From the NCBI GenBank assembly GCA_023614405.1, contig CM042697.1, forward strand, positions 160,370,149-160,434,148: a stretch of DNA of 64,000 nt, in the 5' to 3' direction. This DNA comes from Avena insularis (lineage: Eukaryota > Streptophyta > Magnoliopsida > Poales > Poaceae). Shown here in pieces: positions 23,801 through 35,800 of this stretch. Each line of letters opens with the position of its first letter. The first letter of the stretch is position 1. Made by a program: the position numbers and the translations under genes. Below the pieces are notes generated by a model. It saw nothing but the letters and a program-made list of their open reading frames with translations, did no database searches and had not been told where the DNA came from.

Positions 23801-26800
23801 AACCCCATACTGTCACCTTGAGCACTAGATGGTTCCAACAAACACCACAATTTCATAGAGAAAACCAACTCAAAATATAACTCATGACAAATATATATGT
23901 AATCTAGCTTAAGTGCAACACACTATGTGCACGCTGTCACTTTCACACACGTGGGGAAAAGCATAGATCTATTAAAGCATGATGAGTATTTATGTGGACT
24001 CTACTTGATTACAAAGCTCATGACCATAACATGATCATGCATAGAGAGAGATGAACACATAGCTACCGGTAGAGCCCTTAGCCTCGAGGAAGAACTACTC
24101 CCTCCTCATCATGGGAATCAGCAACGGTGATAAAGATGGCGATGGAGATCGATGGAGATGGCTCCGGGGGCACTTCTCCGTCCCAGCAGGGTGCCGGAAT
24201 AGAGACTTTCTCTCCCCCGAATCTCCCCTTCGGTGGCGGTGGCCCGCTGCTAAGGTTTTCGTGGATTTCTTCTGAATTATTTAGGGTTTTCTCCCCGGGG
24301 GCTTCTTATAGGCGTAGGAGGCAAGGTCGGTGGAGGTCCAGGGGGCCCACACCCCCTGTGGGCGCCACCAGGGCTGGCCCGCGCCTAGGGGGGTGCGGCC
24401 ACCCTGGTGTCCTCCTCCAACTCTACTTCGTGGTTTCGTGTTGCTCCGGGAAAATAATGACTTTGGCTTTTGTCCCGTCCAATTCCGAGAATATTGATTT
24501 TACCTTTTCCGGAACCAAAATGTAAGAAAAGCAGGACATAACCGCACTGTGGCATCTTGTTAATAGGTTAGTCCAGAAAACATATAAAAACACCTCAAAG
24601 TGTGGACAAAGCAAAGCAAAGTAGATACTAAACAAGCATGGAACATCAAAAATTATAGATACGTTTTCAACGTATCCAGCGTACCCGGAGCCTTGGAGTG
24701 CAAGGCATGTTAGATTAGTTGTGTACCGTGTAGGACTCTGTAACCTATCCGGCTAGGACTTTGCCTGTAACCCTAGGATCTGGTGACTATATAAGCCGGA
24801 CCTAGAGGAGCCTTTAGGACACTAATTAACTCATACCTCGCACAGCGAATCAATCCCTGTAACTCCGCGTGTTGCCATTATAGTGATTTATAGAAGGAGT
24901 AGGATTCCGCCACCGTCGTGAGATCTGAACCTGGGTAAGCTGTGTTACCTCATACCCGCCAACCTTCCGCCTTACCCCACGTCTCTAAACACGCACTGTG
25001 AGGACCCCTCCATGGCGTACTCGTCGGCAATACCACGACAGTTGGCGCCCACCGTGGGGCAAGAGGCGCTTCAGGCTCTACAACGGGCGAGGTCAAAGCT
25101 CTTCGCGGGAATTGGCGAAACCGTAGCCAACGGCCATGTTCTCTTCTCCGGCAACGTTCAGATCGTCCCTCCCGACGAGTTCTGGATCCCGGCGAAGACG
25201 AACCCCACCCGCTTCTCGATCGTCCCAATCGGGGACATCCACCTCTTCATCGGCGAAACCGACTCGGGCACTAGTTTCCTAGAAGCCGGAGGATCGTCAA
25301 GACCCGCACGGACCGCCTACGGGTAGGACACATTCGCGGAAAGATCAACGTCGGATCTCTCTTCAGAGTTTTCCGGCTTAGATCGGAAAAATTCAAGGCC
25401 CACCCAAACCGCCCTTGTGCAGGATATAATGGTGAAAGATCGCTGCAAATCCGCCGGCTTCACCCGTGCGTCTGGAAAGCAGAGATCGCAGTTCGTCGGT
25501 GTGGTGACTATCTTCGATCTCGCGCGTTGCGTTCAGAGAGAGGGTGAAAACCCCCGCGATTACCTCGCCGGGTGGCTCCGTATACGGGACGATCTGGAAC
25601 ATTACCCCAATGGTGATGCTATCTATCACTTTGTGGAAGGGCTGAACCGCGGTACACTCCTCCGGCATACGCTAAGACGACAACAGGCCCCGGGACGCCT
25701 CACTTTCGAGGGTATGGTTGACACCGTCAATAACTACTGCCGCTGGCGAGGCAGCTCAGCAAGATGCCGTAGCGTCAGACCACCGCAGGCTCAGCCACCG
25801 CCTCCAGTCAACGTCCCTGCAGCCTCAGCATCTTCTTCCATCGTCGAGGAAGCCCCCGCACCCTCCGACTCCATTTTGGACGCGCTCTACGCCGACATCA
25901 GCGTGCACTCGGAGGAGATGGACATCAACCCGGAGGAGCTCGACTCTGCTATGCAGGAGATGGAGGAGGACATCAAACGCGAGGAGCAGGCCGACAAGGC
26001 CATCACATCCCGAGAGGTGTTCGTCGCCATTGGGAGTATGATGGAAGAAGAACAACCCAGACAAGCTCCGCCTAAAGCGCTGGAAAAGGGGAAGGGACCA
26101 CCTGATGCTGCCGACAATGATCGCACAAAGGCCATGCCCCCTCCGCCTAACCCACTGCAGCAGCCGCAGGGACTCAACATTGGTCCGACTAACCTCACAC
26201 CGCAAACCCGCCGGCTCCGGCATCTACGTCTGCGGCTGCCCAAATCACTCCAGCTGATAGAGTGATGTACTGCAATTTGCTCGTCGAGCCCATGACTGTG
26301 GCTCATATACGGAATGTAGTCCAGCTTGATGAGAAGTGCTGGCAGCTACTGAAGGAAGTGCATGCCATCGTGGAGCAAGGCACAAAGCTGGATCAAGATC
26401 TGGCCAAGGCGCAGAAGTCAATCGAGAAAGCTAGTGCCATGGACAGTGAGTACAAGACTTTGCTCAAGCAGCAGAAGGCTAAGAAACCTCTGGCTCGCGT
26501 CATCAACGATCCTGGCGTATGGCGCAACCTAGGATGGGCTCCCCCGAAGCCGCCACAAGCCAAGACATACATTGACATCGAGGTTAGGCAGGTCATGCCC
26601 ACTCCTATCCTCAACTTAGCCGTCGGCAAGACCCTACTGGAACAGGATAAATCACCCGCAGCTGTGGAACAGGTCTATGACCTTGTGTCAAAGGCGGTCA
26701 AACAACAGGAAAAGGCCACCTCTCAGAGGCTCGAGTCTGACCCAGCATATTGCCAGTCTAGCAATCCTAAGTCGCCAAGGGAGAGATCTCCTCATGATGT

Positions 26801-29800
26801 CGGGTCCTAGACGGGTTCATCAGAGCAAAGACGGAGGGATGCACGCAACAAGAAGGATGCTATCCCCATATCCTCCAACCACGGAGGCAAGGCTCGCCCT
26901 CGTCGCCCATCTCCACCGCCCCGATCTCCCCGACATCGCGAAGACCCAAAGGCTCGCCACCGTATGAGCATGCCTTCGCCAAGACGCCCTCAGGGTGGCA
27001 TCGTCATCCGCGATAACGCGGAGCAGCCTCGTCACGATGGAGAGCGCAACGGCAACCAATGACACAAGAGCAGGTCACGCCATGACCCTCCGCGTCCGAC
27101 AAGCAACCGCGATAGACGCGAGGCGTCGCGGGAGGGTAACAGCAAGAAAGCTAACCCACCGCCACCTCCGTCTCCGTCGCCACCTAGCAACCACCATGGC
27201 AGAGGGGGCCCTCGTTCACGCAGCCCATCCCCTGGTGGCAAGAAGAAAAGAGCAAGCCTGAAGCCATACGATGCACGATCACGCCTGGACAAGATTCACG
27301 AGGCCCGGGAAGGACAGTACCTAGGACCACGTTGCTTTGGACCTGTAATACGGACCGCAACTTACCCCAATGGTTTCCGGATTGACAATATGATCAAGCC
27401 CTTTGACGACACCGCCAAACCAGCTACGTGGTTGCAGGATTACGGCAACACGGTGGAAATCGCCGGAGGAAACCCCAACGTTGCCATCAAGTACCTCCCA
27501 CTGATGTTGACAGGCACGACCCGCCTATGGATTGATGACTTGCCGGAGAAGTCCATCTGCAATTGTTGGACATGCAAGAAGCATTGACCAAAAACTTCGA
27601 GGGTACGTATAAGCGTCCCTGCACGGTTGCGATCTACAGCGGTGCGTGTAAGAGAAAGACGAGACATCTCGGGCCTACCTCTCCCGCTGGCTAGATACGA
27701 AGAATTCCTGCGCAGGAGTGCACGATCCGACCGCCATGGCCGCCTACATTGATGGATTGGAAAAAGGTACATTACTCTGACACAAGTTGAAGCGCCTGCA
27801 GGACAATCGCAGACTCGATCTCAACCAGATGATCCAGTTGGCCAGTGAGTTCGTGGCTGCCGACGATGATGCTCACGGATCCTTGCCGACAATAGCCATT
27901 CCAACCCAAGCTAAGAGGAACAACAACACCAAGCGGAAGAGCCCGCCAGAAGAAAAGCCAACCTCCAACATGGTCGCAATGACGTTTGCAGGAAGAGGTG
28001 ATGGCGGACAGCGTGGCCGAGGACGAGGGGCTGGTCGTGGGCAGCAGCGAGGTAGTGAAACTACCCCGGCAGCGCCCCGCGTTCCCCAAACGTACGAAGA
28101 GTACCATGATATGCCATGCCTTGTACACCTCGACGCCAACGGCAAAGCCACTCACACCAATCACCATAGCAAGTTCGTCAATGACCTCAAGAAAGATTCG
28201 GAGTCCGGCTATAAACGAAGCTGGAAGAACAGACCACGAGGCAAGGGCAAAGGGAAGAAGAAGGAAGAGGAGTCCAAGGATTCAAGTGACATGGACGAGG
28301 ACGTTGACCCCAAGCATGCCAACAAGGGCGATGGCAAAGGCAAGAACCCCTTCGAGAATAAAGCCCCTGTCTATCACACTTTCCTTGGCACCCCAACTGT
28401 CCGGGCACAGAAAACCTCGTTGAGGATACTAATGGCCACCCTAACCCCAGTTCCCCAGTACCTGTGCTGGTCGGAAGTTTCAATTACTTGGGACATGAAG
28501 GATCACCCAGACCTCATCTCAACGGAGAACCAATACGCCATGCTCATCAACCCTTTGATTGATGGCAATGAGTTCACCAAATGCATGGTGGACAGTGGAA
28601 GCAACATCAATATTTTGTACCTGGATACACTGCACAAGATGAATTTGACGGAGACCAACCTAAGGTGGACCAACACCGTGTTCTATGGCGTAGTTCCTGG
28701 TCGGGAGGCTCAGTCCCTTGGGTGCATCACGCTTCCGGTCGCTCTTGGTGATGTTAACAATTACCGCCAAGAACACAATGACCTTTGAAGTGGTCCCCTT
28801 CAAGAGCGTGTACCACGTCATATTCGGACGCGACATCTTTCACGCCTTCATGGACAAACCATGCTTCGTCTACAACAAGCTCAAAATAACCGAACCAAAC
28901 AGTGTCATCACCGTATCCGGAAGCTTTACAAAAGCAAGGGACTGCGAGATTGGAGAAGCAGTTTTTGCAGAAGCTGTCCTCTACAGCGAAGAATTTAAGG
29001 AGATCCATAACAAGGTCGATGCCTCGGAGATGCCGGCAAATAACTGGACCAATCCTATACTTGTCCCCCAAAAGGGAACCAACGAATTAAGAATGTGCGT
29101 TGATTACACCAGCTTGAATAAAGCGTGTCCGAAAGATCCTGTTGCTTTGCCTCGCATTGACCAAGTCATTGACTCGACGGCTGGCTCGAAGTTTCTGTGT
29201 TTTCTCGATGCTCAGGATACCACCAGATAAAAATGAGGAAGTCGGATCAATTGGCCACTTCGTTCACCACACCTTACGACACGTTTTGCTATGTCATGAT
29301 GCCCTTTGGGCTAAAAAACGCTCGTGCTACGTACCAGCGGACTATGCAGCATTGCCTACACGATCAAATTGGTCGGAACGTTCATGCCTATGTGGACGAT
29401 ATAGCGGTGATGTCTAAAAAGTCAAACGACTTAATCTCCAACTTAAAAGAAACCTTGATAATCTCCGAAAATACAACATGATGCTTAACCCAAAGAAGTG
29501 CGTCTTCGGGGTTCCAGCCGGCAAATGTTGGGCTTCATCGTTTCCCAGCGTGGAATCGAGGTCAACCCGGAGAAAATCAAAGCGATCCTAAACATAAATC
29601 ATCCGACATGCCTAAAGGACATCCAATGGCTAACAGGCTGCGTTGCAGTAGTAAGCCGGTTCGTCAACCGACTTGAAGAGAAGGCCCTGCCGCTGTACAA
29701 GTTGCTAAAGAAGGCGGACAAATTTACATGGACAGACGAAGCAGATGCTGCGCTTAGGAAGCTAAAGGAGATACTCTCCTCTGCAGCTGTGCTCGCAGCG

Positions 29801-32800
29801 CCCAAGCCTATGGAGCCTATGTTGATCTACAAGGCGGCTACTAACCGGGTAATCAGCATCGTCGTCGTGGTGGAGCGGAAAGAACCAACGTATGAGTACG
29901 GAGTGCAACGACCAGTTTACTATGCAAGCGAGGTCTTGACAGAGTCCAAGCAGCGTTACCCACACTACTAGAAGCTAGCTTATGGAGTGTTCCTTGCTTT
30001 TCAGAAGCTAAGGCACTATTTCCAGGAGCACCCTATCACAGTTGTGAGCAAGGCTCCACTGCCCGACATCATCAATAACAGTGACGCTACAGGAAGGGTT
30101 GCGAAGTGGGGCATTGAACTTGCCGTCTTCAAAATCACCTACAAGAGACATGACGCTATCAAATCATAGGTCTTGGCGGATTTCATTGCAGATTGGACGG
30201 AGATGCCGGATGCTACCCCTGTACCAGAGCCAGGATATTGGGTGATGCACTTTGACGGATCAGAGCTGCTCAACGGCTCGGGGGCTGGTGTACTGCTACA
30301 GTCACCAACTGGGGAAGAGCTACACTATGTTCTGTAGATCCACTTTGAGGCTACAAATAACATGGCGGAATATGAAGCACTCATTCACGGACTTCGCGTA
30401 GCCAAGGATATTGGCATCAAGCGCATAGTTTGTTGTGGAGATTCTGACTTGGTTGCCCAGCAGGTGGCTGGCACCTGGAACGCATGGAACCCTATGATGG
30501 CGGCATATCGAGATGAAGTAGACGAGATAACCAAGTGCTTCGAGGGCTACGAAGTCAAGTATGTCAAGAGGGAGGAAAATGAGGCGGCTGATCTGCTGTC
30601 AAAGCTTGGATCAGGGCGCAAACCAATTCCGCCTGGCGTTTTTCTGGAGCATCTACAGACATCATCCATGAAGGGACCGGATCCTGAGAACCCGGATAGA
30701 GTTGACTCTTTTGTTCATACAGTAACAAAGGTCCCTCCGGCTTGGACAAAACCGTTCATGGAATATCTCATACACGGAACTTTGCCCATCGACGAGGTCA
30801 AAAGTCGGCAAATAGTACGACGAGCAAAGGGCTATACCATAATCAATGGACAACTCTATAAAAGAAGCACCACTGGTGTATACCTAACGTGTGTTTCCCA
30901 TCAAGAAGGTATTGAAATCCTTCGTGAGATCCATCTCGGAGATTGCGGGCATCACGCTGCTCCTCGATCATTGGTCTCCAAAGCCTTCCGGCAAGGATTC
31001 TACTGGCTGACCGCGAAGGCGGACGCCGACAAGTTGGTTGAGACATGTATGGGATACCTGTATTATGCCCGACAACCACATGTACCAGCTCAAGAATTGC
31101 GAACAATACCATAACTTGGCCGTTTGCAGTCTGGGGGCTAGATATGGTCGGTCCATTACAGACGGCACCTTGTGGGTTTATGCATTTGCTAGTAGCAGTT
31201 GATAAATTCACCAAATGGATAGAAGCTAAACCCATTAGAAAGCTTGACGGGGCAACCGCCCTTAGGTTTGTCCGGGATCTAGTGGTGAGATTTGGTCTCC
31301 CACATAGCATTATCACCGACAATGGTAGCAACTTATCACTCGGAGAAATGGAAGCCTATTGTTGGGATAAGGGCATCCGACTTGACTTGGCATCTGTGGC
31401 ATATCCTCAGTCCAATGGGCAAGTTGAGCGAGCCAATGGATTAATTCTGCAGGGAATCAAGCCACGTTTAGAGGCATCGCTATATAGAGCAGCTGAGCTT
31501 GGGCGGAGGAAATACCATATGTTTTGTGGTGTTTACGAACTACACCCAACAGATCCACCGGCTACACCCCTTATTTCATGGTATATGGAGCAGAAGCCAT
31601 CCTGCCTTCCGACATCCTTCACGATTCACCAAGAGTTCCCGGCTACGGCGAAGATGATGCTGAAGACTCCAGGCGCCTAGATGTGGACCTTCTCGAGGAA
31701 GAGCGCGTATTGGCATTGCCAAAGATCCGTCATCTACCAGCAGAAGCTACGCAGCTACCATAGTCGCTGCGTTCGGCATCACTCGTTTAAAGAGGGGGGT
31801 CTGGTGCTCCGACTTAAGCAGAAGAAGTCACACAAATTATCCCCGCCATGGGAAGGACCATTCATCATTAGCAATGCGCTACTCAATGGGTCTTACTACC
31901 TTGTTGACAATTGTGAACTAGAGGATAGACCAAATGAGGATCATAAGCGTAAGCGACGTGACCCGGATGTTGATTGGCCATGGAACATAGCACAACTACG
32001 TCCTTTTTACACTTAGTATATTTTTTATCTACTGTGTACCTCTTATATGATCAATGAAATAAAGCTCTTTGGTTCACTCATATGCTTGAGTATTTTACCT
32101 CCTTTAGTGTTCATTTTTGGATCGTATAAAATCTTTATGCGCAAGTTTTGCATTTGCACTTGTGAAAATTCCGCCTACGGGCATTAGCTTAAGATTTCTG
32201 GTCTACACGTTCTTTGTTGTTTTTGTGTGAATTCTGGAGTAGTGACTTTCGGCACTCGAAGTCGGCGATTATTTGCTTAGGTTTTTAACGGTGCCATTGG
32301 GCATCATCGCCTGAGCGCATATTTCGACTACGGGTCTTCACGAAAATTCAAGCATAAAAACCAGAGCAATGGATAAGCAAGCACTTCCTTAAAAAAATAT
32401 ATACATGCTGGAATTAGTACTTAAGTAGCAGGAAACACATAGCTATTATTTTACGCCTTAAGGTTAAACCCATAGTTTTTCCACATACATACAACATATC
32501 CAGAGGAAACAAATATTACATAAGTTTTTTTCTCCTCTGGCGCAGGAGACTTCGAGGTAACGTCATCGGCAGCAGGAGAGTCGTCTTGATCATCAATGAA
32601 GTCGGTGGTCTTGAGGGACTCGGAGGAGCTGGACTGGTCGGCGTCAATGACCTCAAGGGGTACAAAGGTGTTTGCATCCACCAACTTGGCGACTCTGGTG
32701 TCGTAGCCGGCGAGCGATGACCAGATAGCTCCGTGATCGATCTTCTGGCCGTCATCGTCTATGTAGGGCAAGCCGTAGGTCACCATGTTGATGTCGGCAT

Positions 32801-35800
32801 ATTCATAGTGGGCCTTGACCATTGCCAACGACATCCTTGCACTAGCCTGGGTACATGAAGCTTTCCAGCTTACGATACGCTTGAGGGCTTGGCGCAGGAT
32901 CTCCGAGTACTTCATGACGGAGTCCACCGCTTTGATGTTGATGTTCAAGGGCTTGGCAATTTCTTTTGCTTGCGTGATGGCGGTGCTGATGAAGTTGCCG
33001 ACAAGAACCATGCATTCCTTTGGCGGAGGAGGATTATTAGTCAAACCAATAGGATCTGCATTTCCGACCAAGCAATGGAGTACATGAGTTCAACACAATA
33101 AAAGTTCAGATTACCTGGATTACAGAAGTACAAGACGGAGATTGCTTACCAAAGATGCTATCCTCAGCTTGCTGGAGCGTCTCCGCCATGGAGTCCCGTT
33201 CTTGTCGGAGGACCTTGTAAGCATCAAGGTTGCGAGTATTCTGCTCAGCGACAGCTTTGTTCTGCTTCTTGAGGATTGCAATTTCCTCCTTCAGTCGGTT
33301 GATCTCCGTGTTCGCGGACTCCTGCACGGCCTTCATAGCATCCTCGTGCATCTTTAAAGATTCAGCTCTTCCCGCTTGAGGATTTTGTTCTCGTTATCTA
33401 GCAGTTGTATGTGCTTGGATTGATCGACAATATCCTTCGCCATGGCAATAGCTTCTGCATGACGGAGAAATGACAGAGCACAATGAGTAGTCAGAAGTTA
33501 ATGGTACAAGACCAAGGTTGAGTGCGAAATTGAAAAGAAAAACAGACTCTTGCTCTTGGTGATTTGATCCTTCAAGAATGTAGTTTTACCCTTTTCGGCT
33601 TTGAGATCAGCACACATCTTGTGGAACTTGTCGTTGGCGATGCCCCTCCGAGCATTCTCATTCTGCAAAAAGATAAATGTTACTTAGTCTACTTGTAGCA
33701 TCTAGCCGGATAAGTATCCACCTAGAGGCTTAGGGGCTACAGTACGAGTTTTTAACTCGGCAATATGCTTAGTCTTTCTTTAAGCATCTAGTCGGAACTA
33801 ATTCTGTTTCAACTAGAGGCTTGGGGGCTACAGTATTGAAATTTACAAACACTGCGTATGCTACTCTTAAAAGTATCTAGTTGGAATAATTCATTCAAAC
33901 TACATACTTGGGGGCTACAGTGCGAAGTTTCTAGCTTAGTCACTCTTAGAGCATTCAGACCCAAAGACCTATGGTTTTCCGTCTAAATCCTCGGAGGCTA
34001 CAGTGGGATACTACATATAAAATGCAAAAGCCATATAAAACTTACAAGTGCAATGATCTTGAGGTTGCTGGCGCACTCGACAAATATCTTGCTAAAAGCA
34101 AGGCCGTTTACGTGCAGAATCTCCGCCTGCTTGAGTAGCTCCTCAAGACCACACGTGGGAGAAGTCGGCGCTGCCCCAGGACCCAAAGCTGAGCTAATCG
34201 GTGCAAGCACCGGGTAGCTGATCTTTGGGAGCTCTCATGACGTATTGGGTGCAACGGCTCCGCCTACAGCAGAAGTTCCGCCTTCCACCATTGTGTTACC
34301 AGTGGCATCCTTAGCCGAAGCTTCAGCCACTTTGGAGGATGTGCTTTCTTGTGTCGCCTGCTCATAGACAATGACAAGTTCCGCGGCAACGCCGGGGATT
34401 CCCTGAGAAGGGGCTGGATCCACTTCCATGGCGGAAGGTTACCTTTGCTGGAGAGCTTGTCGGTGCGGTAGCAGGCTGGACGATCGGAGTCGAAGGGGCA
34501 ATGGCGGGAGATGACTGACTAAACATTTCCTTGATGTTTTTAGAAGCCCTCGATGTTTTGGAGGTCTTCTTCAAACTCATACTGGCCTTCTTCCTGAAAC
34601 ATGCAAAAGTATAAGTACAGGAACAAGACGAGCCAGAGACAATGTCGGATGATAAGAAGCTTACACAACGGTTGGTGCTTTGGTCAACGGGATACCAATC
34701 ATTCTTCTTTTCTCCGCCTTCAGGGAGGCGGTGGATCTCTTGGAGGCTCCACCCTCCGTCTTCTTTTTCTTGCCTCCGTCGGCAGCGTCAGCGGTGGAGC
34801 TCTTCCGCTTTTGCGCCAACGGAACATCGTCGTCGGACACGACAGTGACTTCCTTCATCTTGGGGTCGTAGACTTGGATAGCCATGCTACCTTCGTCTAG
34901 ACTCTTCAGTTGTTAAGTGAATCCCAAAGTGTTAGACGCAATGATTAAGGCAAGACGGAAGAACTGGAGTATATGTCATACACGGAAAATAAACAAGTAC
35001 CTCTAGGCACGTGCCGCCCTCGAACATGTCGTAGGTGATGGTGAAGCCACGCTTCCTGTCCTTCACCTTGACTATGTCCTTGAGGCGAAGCTTGACGGAG
35101 TCACTCAAAAAGTTGTCCTCGGAGATGCGGAGGCTATCCTTCCTATCCTTGGAATATTCGTGCATAAGCTTCACGTGGTGCTGCAGAGGCTGAATCCGCC
35201 TGATGAACCAGCACATGGCTAGGTCCAACCCGGTCAGACCCGTCTCTACGAACCACTCGATCCGCCTTACAGCGCGGGAGGCTTCGTCGTCGGAGGGAAG
35301 GAGGGCTTGGGATCTCCATGTCGGGGCTTCAACAGTAGCTCCATCGAAAAAATCCGGATACGTTCTTTCTCGGCCAGCTAGAGGGATATCTGGGCCGTAG
35401 AAATACGTCATCTGCGAGTTCTTGCAGGACTCGTGGCCTACAATGTCGGGGAACCGCCGGCCAGGCCGGATTTTGAAGCTAATGGTTCCGCAATTTCTAA
35501 GTTCATCCTTGCTCACTCCGGCTTCAATCTTTTTTTTGAGAAAACGCAAAAGCATTGCGTTTCATTATATTGCAAAGGTAGATTTTGTTACAACCCACTG
35601 AAGGGTTTTACAATCTAGGTACAAATAGGAAAAACTCAATGTACATTCCGCAATTTCTAAGTTCATCTTTGCTCACTCCGGCTTCAATCTTGATGGTGAA
35701 GAAATAGATAAACAAATCTAACCTAGGCCTAATTCCTAGGTAACCCTCACAAAGCGCTGCGTAGTTGCTAAGCGCGAGGATGCTATTCGGAGACAGGTTC

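Larger units (their letters stand above)
17998..24676 (-). mobile_element. Non-autonomous Sabrina/Fatima-like Gypsy element nested in the Tat 5' LTR
   Basis: Two similar LTRs flank 3.9 kb without gag-pol domains. On the minus strand the order is 5' LTR (24676-23235), PBS-like TGGCG(A/C)CGTTGCCGGGGAG, an acidic/membrane ORF near 22.9-22.3 kb, non-coding DNA, PPT-like AAGCTTGGGGATGC, and 3' LTR (19357-17998). Comparison with the intact 3' LTR of the Tat element shows the empty site exactly (GTCAC|CAGC). A target duplication is not preserved. Confidence 0.85.

Noticed and set aside
25012..25326. Independent gene starting [10 protein letters not shown]
   Set aside because: The frame starts in the LTR and reads through the PBS of the Tat element, so it is leader or gag-start sequence at best.
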